Of a stretch of DNA of 64,000 bases, positions 56,170-64,000 are shown one piece after another. Position numbers and translations under genes: made by a program. Each line of letters opens with the position of its first letter. Position 1 is the first letter of the stretch. This DNA comes from Streptomyces griseoluteus (GTDB lineage: Bacteria; Actinomycetota; Actinomycetes; Streptomycetales; Streptomycetaceae), in NCBI GenBank assembly GCA_000717735.1, contig JOBE01000039.1, positions 1 through 64,000 on the forward strand, read 5' to 3'. The notes under the pieces were generated by a model. The model did not search any database. It had not been told where the DNA came from and saw only the letters and a list, made by a program, of their open reading frames with translations.

Positions 56170-56784
56170 TCACCCCGCCACGGCGGTGAGGCGGCGCAGT
56201 ACCTCCTCCGCGCCCAGTACGCGGGCCACCGCGAACAGGTCGGGGCTGCGGGTGGCGCCCGTCAGCGCGACCCGGACCACGTTCGCGACCTCCCTCGGCG
56301 GGCCCGCCCAGAGGCCCGGATCCCGGCGCCAGGCCGCCGTGTCCGGCGCGTAGCCGTGCCGCACGGCGAGCGCGCGGAGCTCCGCGAGCCACCGCTCCGG
56401 CGTGGCGGCGTCCACCGCCTGCGGCGCCGCCGCAGCGAAGTCGGCCGCGATCCGGCGTACGAGATCCGGGGCGAGGCCGCCGTAGTCGTCGTCGGCGGCC
56501 GGCGGCGGACCGAAGAGCTCCGTGAAGAAGAAGCCGTAACGGTCGCGGAAGCAGGACCAGCGGTCCAGGTCCTTCCGGGCGGGCGCGCCCTCGGGACGGC
56601 CCGTGGCCACGGCGGCAAGGGCGAGCCCCCGGTGGCGGACGAGGACCGACGCCAGCTCCGGGTCGTGTTCCTCCGCCCAGGCGAGAAGCTGGGCGTACAG
56701 CTCGTCCGCGCCGAGCGAGGCGATGAACTCCCGGCTCGGCGACCGTAGTTTGGGCAGGTCGAGGAGCGGTCCCGAAGGGCGCAT
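56170..56784 (-). pseudogene. Glutamyl-tRNA synthetase-like C-terminal fragment
   Basis: A 204-aa frame that resembles only the C-terminal anticodon-binding half of class I glutamyl-tRNA synthetase: LPKLRSPSREFIASLGADEL, ARKDLDRWSCFRDRYGFFF, and REVANVVRVALTGATRSPDL then FAVARVLG. The catalytic HIGH/KMSKS half is missing and an in-frame stop lies about 75 bases upstream of the ATG. No ribosome site is visible. It is either a decayed copy or a free-standing tRNA-binding domain. The frame is intact over 200 codons, so translation is possible. Confidence 0.6.
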
Positions 56785-57093
56785 CCCGTCGAGGCGGACG
56801 GGCGCGGCCAGCGGTGAGCCGCTCCCCGTCGAGCACCACCGCCACCGAGATCGCCGAGGGCTTTAAAGCGGGCGGGAGGTCGACCCGGGGCGGGCGCCCC
56901 GTGCTTCGTCATCGAACCTAGGACCCCCTGCTCAGCGGCGGTATGAGGAGGACCGCCCAGCCCGGTGCGGTTCTCCGCACCCCCGCCCCTGCGGGAAACC
57001 GCAGGGTGCGCCGCCCGGGGGCCCGGCCCGGTTCACCGTACGCCCTCCCGGACCCGGGCGGAGGCCCTCCCCGGACCGCCTACCCTTGGACGC
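56785..57093. other. Gap between the GltX fragment and miaB
   Basis: 309 bp with no supported gene. On the minus strand residual open frames upstream of the GltX fragment contain a stop (TAA near 56860) and no recognisable synthetase sequence. The miaB -10 element lies at its right end. Confidence 0.5.
57081..57086 (+). promoter_or_regulatory. -10 element (TACCCT) of a probable leaderless miaB transcript
   Basis: TACCCT ends 7 nt before the ATG at 57094. No ribosome site is present. Confidence 0.6.
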
Positions 57094-58623
57094 ATGACGA
57101 GCAGCAGCGACCGGAGCACCGCAGTGAGCGTTGACGGCACGAAGACCTATGAGATCCGCACCTACGGGTGCCAGATGAACGTCCACGACTCCGAGCGGCT
57201 CTCCGGTCTGCTGGAGGAGGCGGGCTACGTCAAGGCCCCCAAGGGCTCCGACGGGGACGCCGACGTCGTCGTCTTCAACACCTGCGCGGTCCGCGAGAAC
57301 GCCGACAACAAGTTGTACGGCAACCTCGGCCGGCTCGCCCCCATGAAGACCACGCGCCCCGGCATGCAGATCGCCGTCGGCGGCTGTCTCGCCCAGAAGG
57401 ACCGCGACACCATCGTCGCGAAGGCCCCCTGGGTCGACGTCGTCTTCGGCACGCACAACATCGGCAAGCTGCCCGTCCTCCTGGAGCGCGCCCGCGTGCA
57501 GGAGGAGGCGCAGATCGAGATCGCCGAATCCCTGGAGGCCTTCCCCTCCACGCTGCCGACCCGCCGCGAGTCCGCGTACGCCGCCTGGGTCTCGATCTCC
57601 GTCGGCTGCAACAACACGTGCACCTTCTGCATCGTCCCGGCCTTGCGCGGCAAGGAGGAGGACCGCCGCCCCGGCGACATCCTCGCCGAGATCGAGGCGC
57701 TGGTCGCCGAGGGCGTCTCCGAGATCACCCTGCTCGGCCAGAACGTCAACGCGTACGGTTCCGACCTCGGCGACCGCGAGGCGTTCTCCAAGCTGCTGCG
57801 CGCCTGCGGCCAGATCGACGGCCTGGAGCGGGTCCGTTTCACCTCCCCGCACCCGCGCGACTTCACCGACGACGTGATCGCGGCGATGGCCGAGACGCCG
57901 AACGTCATGCCGCAGCTGCACATGCCGCTCCAGTCCGGCTCGGACTCGATCCTCCGGGCGATGCGCCGCTCCTACCGGCAGGAGCGTTTCCTCGGGATCA
58001 TCGAGAAGGTCCGCGCGGCCATCCCGCACGCCGCCATCTCCACCGACATCATCGTGGGCTTCCCCGGCGAGACCGAGGAGGACTTCCAGCAGACGATGCA
58101 CACGGTCCGCGAGGCCCGCTTCGCGAACGCCTTCACCTTCCAGTACTCCAAGCGCCCCGGGACCCCGGCGGCAGACATGGAGGACCAGATCCCCAAGGAG
58201 GTCGTGCAGGAGCGCTACATGCGGCTCGTCGCCCTCCAGGAGGAGATCTCCTGGGAGGAGAACAAGAAGCAGGTCGGCCGCACCCTGGAGGTCATGGTCG
58301 CCGAGGGCGAGGGCCGCAAGGACGGCGCCACGGACCGCCTCTCCGGCCGCGCCCCCGACAACCGGCTCGTGCACTTCACGAAGCCCGGCGAGGACGTCCG
58401 CCCCGGCGACGTCGTGACCGTCGAGATCACGTACGCCGCCCCGCACCACCTGCTCGCCGAGGGCCCCGTCACGGCGGTGCGCCGCACTCGCGCCGGCGAC
58501 GCCTGGGAGAAGCGCACCACGCAGGCCGCGTCGAAGCCGGCGGGCGTCCTGCTCGGCCTGCCGAAGATCGGCGCCCCGGAACCCCTCCCGGCGATGGACG
58601 CCCCGGCCTGCGGAAGCCACTGA
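57094..58623 (+). CDS. miaB: tRNA-2-methylthio-N6-isopentenyladenosine synthase MiaB
   Basis: A 509-aa radical-SAM methylthiotransferase that modifies A37 of tRNAs after MiaA. The N-terminal cluster Cys are Cys26 (YGCQMN), Cys64 (NTCAV) and Cys98 (GGCLAQ). The radical-SAM motif is CNNTCTFC (Cys172, 176, 179). The TRAM domain is about 395-465, then a ~35-residue tail. The start was chosen because TACCCT lies 7 nt before it; the frame is open further upstream but without a signal. miaA, the enzyme for the preceding step, lies 1.9 kb downstream. Confidence 0.96.
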   Translation: MTSSSDRSTAVSVDGTKTYEIRTYGCQMNVHDSERLSGLLEEAGYVKAPKGSDGDADVVVFNTCAVRENADNKLYGNLGRLAPMKTTRPGMQIAVGGCLAQKDRDTIVAKAPWVDVVFGTHNIGKLPVLLERARVQEEAQIEIAESLEAFPSTLPTRRESAYAAWVSISVGCNNTCTFCIVPALRGKEEDRRPGDILAEIEALVAEGVSEITLLGQNVNAYGSDLGDREAFSKLLRACGQIDGLERVRFTSPHPRDFTDDVIAAMAETPNVMPQLHMPLQSGSDSILRAMRRSYRQERFLGIIEKVRAAIPHAAISTDIIVGFPGETEEDFQQTMHTVREARFANAFTFQYSKRPGTPAADMEDQIPKEVVQERYMRLVALQEEISWEENKKQVGRTLEVMVAEGEGRKDGATDRLSGRAPDNRLVHFTKPGEDVRPGDVVTVEITYAAPHHLLAEGPVTAVRRTRAGDAWEKRTTQAASKPAGVLLGLPKIGAPEPLPAMDAPACGSH

Positions 58624-58647
58624 CCCGAAGCGGACGGGGACACGAGC

Positions 58648-58668
58648 GACCGGCGGGCTCCGCCGGTC
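58648..58668 (+). terminator. Hairpin after miaB
   Basis: A 9-bp stem GACCGGCGG / CCGCCGGTC with a 3-nt loop lies 24 bases after the stop, without a T tract. Confidence 0.6.
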
Positions 58669-58779
58669 ACGGGCGCCGGGCCGTCGGCGACGCGCGGGTC
58701 GACGATGCGTGCGTCGACGGCAGCCACTTGGCGGTCGGCCGCGGCGACGCGCAGGCCGGCGACGCGCAGTCGGAGGCCG

Positions 58780-58823
58780 GGCATAACGGCAAGGCATAAC
58801 GGCAAGGCATAACGGCAAGGCAT
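58780..58823. repeat. 13-bp tandem repeat in the miaB downstream gap
   Basis: Three perfect copies of GGCATAACGGCAA and a partial fourth lie in a 279-bp gap between miaB and the next gene. Degenerate GGCGACGCGCAG repeats precede it (about 58686-58770). It is AT-richer than its surroundings. Confidence 0.9.
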
Positions 58824-58889
58824 GGCCGCGCGGCTTTGTCAGTCGGGTACCGCGTGTCGCGGGTCCCGGAGTCCCTGAGCCTCGCGCAG

Positions 58890-58895
58890 TAGGCT
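58890..58895 (+). promoter_or_regulatory. -10 element (TAGGCT) of a probable leaderless transcript
   Basis: TAGGCT ends 7 nt before the ATG at 58903. No ribosome site is present. Confidence 0.65.
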
Positions 58896-58902
58896 GCCGA
58901 TC

Positions 58903-59625
58903 ATGCTTGTCGCCGCAGCCGTCTGCCCCTGCCCGCCGCTCCTCGTACCCGAGGTCGCGACCGGCGCCGCCTCCGAGCTGGACGCGGCGCGGGCCGCCTG
59001 CCTGGACGCCGTCGGGCTGCTCGCCGCCGCCCGCCCCGACCGGCTGTACGTCGTGGGTCCCGTGCCGGAGGGCGTCCACGGTGTCTTCCCCGCCGGGTCG
59101 GCGGGCTCCTTCGCCGGATTCGGCGTCGACCTCTCCGTACGGCTTGGCGAAGCGCCGAAGGGCACGGCCCCGTCGGATGACCGCCCCCTGCCCGCCCCCC
59201 TCGCCGTCGGTGCCTGGCTCCTCGACCGGGCCGACTGGGCCGACGCGCCGATCGAGGGCCTGGGCGTCGACGAGGCGGCCGCGCCCGGCCTCTGCGCCGG
59301 GCTCGGCCACGGACTCGCCGCCTCCGCCGAACGGGTCGCCCTGCTCGTGATGGGGGACGGCAGCGCCTGCCGGACCGTGAAGGCCCCCGGCTACCTGGAC
59401 GAGCGGGCCGCCGGCTTCGACGCCGAGGCGGCCCGCGCCCTGGGAACGGCTGACGTGGCCGCACTCCTGGCCATGGACACGGAGCTCGCGTACGAACTGA
59501 AGGTCGCCGGCCGCGCCCCCTGGCAGGTCCTCGCGGGCGCGGCCGAGGACGCCGGGCTCGACGGCCGGCTGCTCTTCGAGGACGCCCCGTACGGCGTCGG
59601 GTACTTCGTCGCCGCCTGGTCCTGA
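58903..59625 (+). CDS. Class III extradiol dioxygenase-like protein
   Basis: A 240-aa soluble protein with the LigB/MEMO-like layout: VAAAVCPCPPLLVPEVATG at the N-terminus, LYVVGPVP, and VALLVMGDGSACRTVKAPGY in the middle. The usual metal His residues are not all visible (the first His pair is replaced by CPCPP), so catalytic activity is uncertain. It is conserved between miaB and miaA in Streptomyces. Predicted leaderless start. Confidence 0.8.
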   Translation: MLVAAAVCPCPPLLVPEVATGAASELDAARAACLDAVGLLAAARPDRLYVVGPVPEGVHGVFPAGSAGSFAGFGVDLSVRLGEAPKGTAPSDDRPLPAPLAVGAWLLDRADWADAPIEGLGVDEAAAPGLCAGLGHGLAASAERVALLVMGDGSACRTVKAPGYLDERAAGFDAEAARALGTADVAALLAMDTELAYELKVAGRAPWQVLAGAAEDAGLDGRLLFEDAPYGVGYFVAAWS

Positions 59626-59661
59626 GCGAACCGCGACGAAACGGCGGACGGCCGAGAACGG

Positions 59662-59698
59662 CGGACGGCCGCGGAGCGAGGTGCTCCGCGGCCGTCCG
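59662..59698. terminator. Bidirectional hairpin terminator
   Basis: A perfect 16-bp stem CGGACGGCCGCGGAGC / GCTCCGCGGCCGTCCG with a 5-nt loop separates the convergent dioxygenase-like and antitoxin genes. Confidence 0.85.
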
Positions 59699-59732
59699 AC
59701 GTGCGGGAGGGACTGTCGGGTGACGTCGGACG

Positions 59733-59990
59733 TCAGGCGGCCGGCGGCGGTGTCGTGCCGCCGCTCCCGGGCTTGCCGTCGTCCTTGTGACCGATCCGGT
59801 CGAGGGCTTCCTTGGCCTTGCCCGTGCCGGACTGGATCTTGCCGCTGTACTTGCCCTTGGTCTTCTCGTCGACCATTTTCGCCGCCTTGTCCAGGCCGTG
59901 GTCGATCTTCTCGCCGTGCTGCTGCGCGAGATCGGCGACCTTGTCCTTGGCGGGGTTGAGCCTGGCCTTCAGCGAATCCAGGAGACCCAT
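59733..59990 (-). CDS. MT0933-like antitoxin-family protein
   Basis: An 85-aa Lys-rich helical protein of the MT0933 antitoxin family: LDSLKARLNPAKDKVADLAQ, then HGEKIDHGLDKAAKMVDEKT. The mycobacterial member pairs with a toxin encoded next to it, but no toxin-like gene is adjacent here. GGAAGG lies about 7 nt before the ATG. It may act as a free-standing stress or nucleoid-associated protein in streptomycetes. Confidence 0.82.
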   Translation of the reverse strand: MGLLDSLKARLNPAKDKVADLAQQHGEKIDHGLDKAAKMVDEKTKGKYSGKIQSGTGKAKEALDRIGHKDDGKPGSGGTTPPPAA

Positions 59991-60059
59991 GGGGCACCTT
60001 CCCTCCGCGGACCCCCGAGGGGTCCGATAACCGTGTCCTGCCCCCAGGGCCCCGGGGGC

Positions 60060-60368
60060 TCAGCGACGGGCGCCTTCGCCCGCCTCGTTGTCCGCGGCGG
60101 CCTCGGCCGACTGCTGCTTCGGGATCTCCACGGCGTCCGCGGCGGCCTCCACGGCTTCCGCCGCGACCGTCTCGTCCGTGTCTTCCGTCTCGATCTCCGT
60201 CACCTCGGTCGAGGCTACGGCCTCCGGAGCGTCCGCCCCGGACGCCGCGTCGCCGTCCTCCACCGGAGTCCCGTCCACGGCCACGGTCCCGGCCTCCTCC
60301 GCCGCTGCCGCCGGCGAGACCGTCGCCGCATCCTTCTTCTTACGGCGGAACACTGCAAAAACGCCCAT
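60060..60368 (-). CDS. Small acidic hypothetical protein
   Basis: A 102-aa protein. The N-terminus GVFAVFRRKKKDAA is hydrophobic and basic, and the rest is Ala/Glu/Val/Thr-rich and very acidic. It resembles small 'gliding motility'-labelled Streptomyces proteins, a label without functional support. ATG at 60368 has GGAG 5 nt upstream; a GTG at 60374 overlaps that site. Confidence 0.72.
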   Translation of the reverse strand: MGVFAVFRRKKKDAATVSPAAAAEEAGTVAVDGTPVEDGDAASGADAPEAVASTEVTEIETEDTDETVAAEAVEAAADAVEIPKQQSAEAAADNEAGEGARR

Positions 60369-60495
60369 ATTCACTCCATAGCGTACTCGGACGGGGGTGG
60401 TTCCATGGCGATCGACGGCCGGAACCTCGCAACAGGCAACGAAGCCGGATGAGGCCCGTCACGTAGCTCGTTCGGGGACGGGCCGTGAGGTTTGC

Positions 60496-60501
60496 GAGAC
60501 T
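60496..60501 (+). promoter_or_regulatory. -10 element (GAGACT) before miaA
   Basis: GCGAGACTGGGGCG leads directly into the GTG start at 60508, matching the context before the AI-2E gene. Confidence 0.5.
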
Positions 60502-60507
60502 GGGGCG

Positions 60508-61446
60508 GTGAGAAGCGCAGCTCCCGCCCCGCGGGTCATCGCCGTCGTCGGCCCCACGGCAGCCGGAAAGTCCGATCTGGGTGTATTCCTGGCCCAGCAG
60601 CTCGGGGGCGAGGTCGTCAACGCAGACTCGATGCAGCTCTACCGGGGGATGGACATCGGGACCGCCAAGCTGACGCGGGAGGAGCGCGGTGGCGTTCCGC
60701 ACCACCTCCTCGACATCTGGGAGGTGACGGAGGCGGCCAGCGTCGCCGAGTACCAGCGGCTCGCCCGGGCCGAGATCGACCGGCTGCTCGCCGCCGGCCG
60801 CACCCCCGTCCTCGTCGGCGGTTCCGGACTGTACGTACGGGGGGCCGTCGACGCCCTGGAGTTCCCCGGCACCGACCCCGCCGTCCGGGCCCGGCTCGAG
60901 GCCGAGCTCGAAGAGCGCGGCTCCGGCGTCCTGCACGCCCGGCTCGCCGAGGCGGACCCCGAGGCGGCCCGGGCGATCCTGCCCAGCAACGGGCGCCGCA
61001 TCGTCCGCGCCCTCGAGGTGATCGAGATCACCGGCAAGCCCTTCACCGCCAACCTGCCGGGGCCCGACTCCGTCTACGACACGATCCAGATCGGTGTCGA
61101 CGTGGCCCGCCCCGAGCTGGACGAGCGGATCGCCACCCGCGTGGACCGGATGTGGGAGGCGGGCCTCGTCGACGAGGTGCGCGCCCTGGAGGCACGTGGC
61201 CTGCGCGAAGGCCGCACGGCCGCCCGCGCCCTCGGCTACCAGCAGGTCCTCGCGGCGCTCGTGGGGGAGTGCACCGAGGACGAGGCGCGCGCGGAGACCG
61301 TGCGGGCGACGAAGCGCTTCGCCCGTCGCCAGGACTCGTGGTTCCGCCGCGACCCGCGCGTCCACTGGCTCAGCGGAGCCGCCGATCACCGGGGGGAACT
61401 CCCGGGGGAGGCGCTGTCGTTGGTCGAACGAGCGGTTACAGCCTGA
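60508..61446 (+). CDS. miaA: tRNA dimethylallyltransferase MiaA
   Basis: A 312-aa enzyme that adds a dimethylallyl group to A37 of tRNAs reading UNN codons. P-loop GPTAAGKSDLG (15-25), DSMQLYRGMDIGTAK, GGSGLYVRG and RQDSWFRRD are present. The GTG was chosen because GAGACT lies 6 nt before it; upstream in-frame starts carry no signal. Its product is the substrate of MiaB (57094). Confidence 0.95.
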   Translation: MRSAAPAPRVIAVVGPTAAGKSDLGVFLAQQLGGEVVNADSMQLYRGMDIGTAKLTREERGGVPHHLLDIWEVTEAASVAEYQRLARAEIDRLLAAGRTPVLVGGSGLYVRGAVDALEFPGTDPAVRARLEAELEERGSGVLHARLAEADPEAARAILPSNGRRIVRALEVIEITGKPFTANLPGPDSVYDTIQIGVDVARPELDERIATRVDRMWEAGLVDEVRALEARGLREGRTAARALGYQQVLAALVGECTEDEARAETVRATKRFARRQDSWFRRDPRVHWLSGAADHRGELPGEALSLVERAVTA

Positions 61447-61555
61447 TCACGTGATGGCATCGGGACGCCCTGCCCGTCATTCCGGCGGTCAGGAGCGTGC
61501 CATCATCGAGCATCGATCGACCAAGGTGGAGTCCGAGTGGGGAGGGCGCGTGGCG

Positions 61556-62068
61556 ATGGAGGCCAGCCCTCGCGACAGAGAACAGCACGAAGCGGCCCTG
61601 GGTGACCCGACAGGTGACACACCGGGCCGTCCGACCGGCGGCGGCGTAGCCGACGTACCGGTCGGCGCTCCGGGGCTGACCCCGGACGGTCCCGACGACG
61701 CGGTGGGCACCGCCGTCGAGGTGGACGCCGACGAGGTCGAGGTCGAACTGCGCCCCCAGCGCCGGCTGCGGATCTGGCAGCTCGCCCCGATCGTGGGTCT
61801 GGCCGCCGTCGGCTCCCTGATGTTCGCGTTCCCGCTCGCCTTCGGTTCGGGGGACGGCGGAGCCGTCCTCGCCATGCTCGGGCTGCTGATCAGCTCCTGC
61901 GCGGCGGGCTGGGGCATGATGGCCGCCCGCAAGGTCGGCTACACCTGGCCGGGCCTTCCGCAGCGCGGTTCCGGCGAGCGCCCGAACTGGCGGTACGTCG
62001 CCCTGTACGCGACGACGACCGCGGCCCTGGTCGCCCTCGCGGTCTGGCGCGTCGCCCGCCTCCGCTGA
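61556..62068 (+). CDS. Hypothetical membrane protein
   Basis: A 170-aa protein. Residues 1-75 are Gly/Pro/Asp-rich and cytosolic. Three hydrophobic segments follow (about 85-105, 110-130 and 145-165). ATG at 61556 has GGAGGG 9 nt upstream; a GTG at 61550 is too close to it. It is conserved between miaA and dapF in Streptomyces. No function assigned. Confidence 0.7.
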   Translation: MEASPRDREQHEAALGDPTGDTPGRPTGGGVADVPVGAPGLTPDGPDDAVGTAVEVDADEVEVELRPQRRLRIWQLAPIVGLAAVGSLMFAFPLAFGSGDGGAVLAMLGLLISSCAAGWGMMAARKVGYTWPGLPQRGSGERPNWRYVALYATTTAALVALAVWRVARLR

Positions 62069-62133
62069 AGCACCCGGCCCCGCCGGTCCGCCCGTCCCCT
62101 GTGGACGACCGGGCCGTCCGTCGCCCCACCCCG

Positions 62134-62139
62134 TACAGT
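62134..62139 (+). promoter_or_regulatory. -10 element (TACAGT) of a probable leaderless dapF transcript
   Basis: TACAGT ends 7 nt before the GTG at 62147, and no ribosome site is present. Confidence 0.6.
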
Positions 62140-62146
62140 TGATCTC

Positions 62147-63019
62147 GTGACCAGCGCGCAGACCTCACCCCTCCCCTTCCTCAAGGGCCACGGCACCGAG
62201 AACGACTTCGTGATCGTCCCCGACGCGGAGAACGCCGTCGACCTGCCCCCCGCCACCGTCGCGCGGCTCTGCGACCGGCGGGCCGGCATCGGCGGCGACG
62301 GACTGCTGCACGTCGTGCGCAGTGCCGCCCACCCCGAGGCCCGGCACATGGCCGACGAGGCCGAGTGGTTCATGGACTACCGGAACGCCGACGGCTCGGT
62401 CGCCGAGATGTGCGGGAACGGGGTCCGGGTCTTCGCCCGCTACCTGGAGCACGTCGGTCACATCACCGCGGGCGAGGTGGCCGTCGCCACCCGCGGCGGG
62501 ATCAAGCGCGTCCACCTCGACAAGGACGGCTCCGTCACCGTGGGCATGGGCCGCGCGGTCCTGACCGAGGCCGGGGTCACCGTCACCGTCGACGGCCGCA
62601 GCTGGCCCGCGCGGAACGTGAACATGGGCAATCCGCACGCGGTCGCCTTCGTCGAGGACCTCGACCACGCCGGCACGCTCTACACCGAGCCGCCGTACGA
62701 GCCCGCCGCGGTCTACCCGGACGGTGTGAACATCGAGTTCGTCGCCGACCGCGGCCCCCGGCACGTCGCCATGCGGGTCCACGAGCGCGGCGCCGCCGAG
62801 ACCCGCTCCTGCGGTACGGGCGCGTGCGCCGTCGCCGTCGCCACCGCCCGCCGGGACGGCGCCGACCCCGCCGAGAGCGGCACCCCCGTCACGTACACCG
62901 TCGACGTACTCGGCGGGACGCTGATCATCACCGAGCACCCCGACGGCCGGATCGACATGACGGGCCCCGCCGTGATCGTCGCGGAAGGCACCATCGACCC
63001 GGCCTGGCTCGCCTCCTGA
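62147..63019 (+). CDS. dapF: Diaminopimelate epimerase DapF
   Basis: A 290-aa enzyme converting LL- to meso-diaminopimelate for lysine synthesis. Catalytic Cys pair: Cys89 (AEMCGNGVRVFARY) and Cys222 (ETRSCGTGACAVA). The family N-terminus GHGTENDFVIVPD is intact. Streptomyces walls use LL-DAP, so this enzyme serves mainly lysine biosynthesis. GTG start, probably leaderless. Confidence 0.96.
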   Translation: MTSAQTSPLPFLKGHGTENDFVIVPDAENAVDLPPATVARLCDRRAGIGGDGLLHVVRSAAHPEARHMADEAEWFMDYRNADGSVAEMCGNGVRVFARYLEHVGHITAGEVAVATRGGIKRVHLDKDGSVTVGMGRAVLTEAGVTVTVDGRSWPARNVNMGNPHAVAFVEDLDHAGTLYTEPPYEPAAVYPDGVNIEFVADRGPRHVAMRVHERGAAETRSCGTGACAVAVATARRDGADPAESGTPVTYTVDVLGGTLIITEHPDGRIDMTGPAVIVAEGTIDPAWLAS

Positions 63020-63215
63020 CCCCTGACCCCCGACCGGGTCGTGCGAATCGAAGAATCGAAACAGTCAACGACTGATTTGTCGCTCGAATGGGTGATCCGA
63101 TTCACGCTGAGCGAGAGGGCGACTGCGCCGCGTGGTGGGGTCGGTAGCATCAAGCACCGGCCCCCCGGGCACGCCTGGCCCGCCCACCGCCGGTCGACGT
63201 TGCCGGAGGTGCCCC
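63020..63215 (+). promoter_or_regulatory. dapF-rshA intergenic region
   Basis: A 196-bp gap. GAATCGAA occurs twice in direct succession (63045-63060), and CGATTC recurs near 63098, giving an imperfect inverted arrangement. TAGCAT (63145-63150) is a plausible -10 for rshA, with a leader of about 58 nt and GGAGG (63205-63209). Confidence 0.5.
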
Positions 63216-64000
63216 ATGAGCGCAGAGGCCACCAACCCTGTGAGCGCGGCGGAAGCCGCCGCCGCCGATGTGACCGTACGCAGACGCGGACGCGCCCGTA
63301 TCGACCTGCGCCGGCTCGGCCGGGCCGCCCTGCTGGGCGCCACCGCGGGACCGGCGCCCCGTGACCGGCTGCCCGACGCCATCAGCCACGTCGCCGAGGC
63401 GCACCGCGCCCACCACTCCGACGCCGACCTCACGGTGCTGCGCCGGGCGTACGTGCTCGCGGAGTCCTCGCACCGCGGCCAGTTCCGCAAGAGCGGCGAG
63501 CCGTACATCACCCACCCGCTCGCGGTGACCCTCATCCTCGCCGAACTCGGCGCGGAGACGACGACGTTGACCGCCTCTCTCCTCCATGACACCGTCGAGG
63601 ACACCGAGGTGACGCTCGATCAGGTGCGCCGTGAGTTCGGCGACGAGGTCGCCTACCTCGTCGACGGCGTCACCAAGGTGGAGAAGATCGACTACGGCGC
63701 CGCCGCCGAACCCGAGACCTTCCGCAAGATGCTCGTCGCCACCGGCAACGACGTCCGGGTGATGTCGATCAAGCTCGCCGACCGGCTCCACAACATGCGC
63801 ACCCTCGGGGTGATGCGGCCCGAGAAACAGGCCAGGATCGCCAAGGTCACCCGCGACGTCCTCATCCCGCTCGCCGAACGGCTCGGCGTCCAGGCCCTGA
63901 AGACGGAGCTGGAGGACCTCGTCTTCGCCATCCTCCACCCCGAGGAGTACGAGACCACCCGCGCGATCATCGCCGCGAACCCGCACGCGGGCGACGCGCT
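63216..64000 (+). CDS. rshA: RelA/SpoT-family (p)ppGpp synthetase/hydrolase, RshA-like (partial)
   Basis: The first 261 codons of an RSH protein; the gene runs off the window. The N-terminal HD hydrolase domain is visible: [28 protein letters not shown] (His-Asp pair) and [15 protein letters not shown]. The synthetase domain would follow outside. In S. coelicolor the RSH gene at this location is rshA, a second ppGpp synthetase active under phosphate limitation; RelA itself is encoded elsewhere. The intact HD residues suggest hydrolase activity. Confidence 0.88.
   Translation, partial: MSAEATNPVSAAEAAAADVTVRRRGRARIDLRRLGRAALLGATAGPAPRDRLPDAISHVAEAHRAHHSDADLTVLRRAYVLAESSHRGQFRKSGEPYITHPLAVTLILAELGAETTTLTASLLHDTVEDTEVTLDQVRREFGDEVAYLVDGVTKVEKIDYGAAAEPETFRKMLVATGNDVRVMSIKLADRLHNMRTLGVMRPEKQARIAKVTRDVLIPLAERLGVQALKTELEDLVFAILHPEEYETTRAIIAANPHAGDA

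Noticed and set aside
59733..59990. A toxin-antitoxin pair at the MT0933-like gene
   Set aside because: Neither neighbour resembles a toxin; the upstream small acidic gene is unlike the known partner.

Overview
The window is from a high-GC actinomycete chromosome, almost certainly Streptomyces. The evidence is the extreme GC bias at third codon positions, frequent GTG starts and the gene order. That order, osaC-osaA-osaB-ftsK-rodZ-like-rimO-pgsA-cinA-clgR ... nei2-lhr ... DUF3046 ... recA-recX ... gluDCBA/gluRK ... miaB ... miaA-dapF-rshA, matches the core-chromosome order I remember from S. coelicolor (roughly SCO5747 to SCO5794). That comparison is from memory and was not computed. The window opens inside a 5S rRNA and ends inside an RSH-family (p)ppGpp gene.

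Layout. 1-216: the 3' end of a 5S rRNA, tRNA-Thr(GGT) and a terminator. 272-9627: the osmoadaptation and sigma-factor-control locus, with OsaC (ATPase-PAS-GAF-PP2C phosphatase), OsaA (a giant poly-HAMP hybrid histidine kinase) and OsaB (response regulator). 9754-16939: FtsK, a RodZ-like protein, RimO, PgsA, CinA and the Clp regulator ClgR. 17184-26176: a small membrane protein, an SDR dehydrogenase, a Nei-type DNA glycosylase, the Lhr helicase, AzlCD, an alpha/alpha-toroid protein and DUF3046. 26257-36918: a mixed block with an AI-2E-type permease, a second cytochrome bd oxidase, a NarL-type two-component system, two divergent NIS siderophore synthetases and an SMI1/KNR4 protein. 37188-38895: recA-recX behind two recognisable damage-inducible promoters. 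39011-41859: a rhodanese and cysteine dioxygenase operon behind a cysteine-rich leader peptide, then an FAD monooxygenase. 42052-48820: the gluABCD glutamate ABC transporter, its divergent two-component system GluR-GluK and a TAXI-type binding protein. 48923-56077: an accessory secreted-protein locus with three tandem seven-bladed RCC1 propellers and, divergently, three exported proteins, two of which are related to each other and one of which resembles aerolysin-type pore formers by composition. 56170-64000: a GltX C-terminal fragment, MiaB, a class III dioxygenase-like protein, an MT0933-type antitoxin, a small acidic protein, MiaA, a membrane protein, DapF and RshA.

How the genes fit together. 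DNA repair (RecA, RecX, Nei2, Lhr) is linked by shared promoter signals. The LexA-independent damage promoter motif (TTGTCAGTGG) sits upstream of both recA and lhr, and recA also has a LexA-type box. tRNA and ribosome modification (MiaA, MiaB, RimO), proteolysis control (ClgR) and the stringent response (RshA) make up the rest of the core. gluRK and gluABCD form a sense-and-import unit. The cysteine-dioxygenase operon looks like a cysteine-sensing attenuator.

The most striking genome-wide signal is that about sixteen genes have a -10-like hexamer ending exactly 6 or 7 nt before the start codon and no Shine-Dalgarno sequence. This implies many leaderless transcripts. The best candidate for an undescribed system is the secreted locus at 48.9-56.1 kb.
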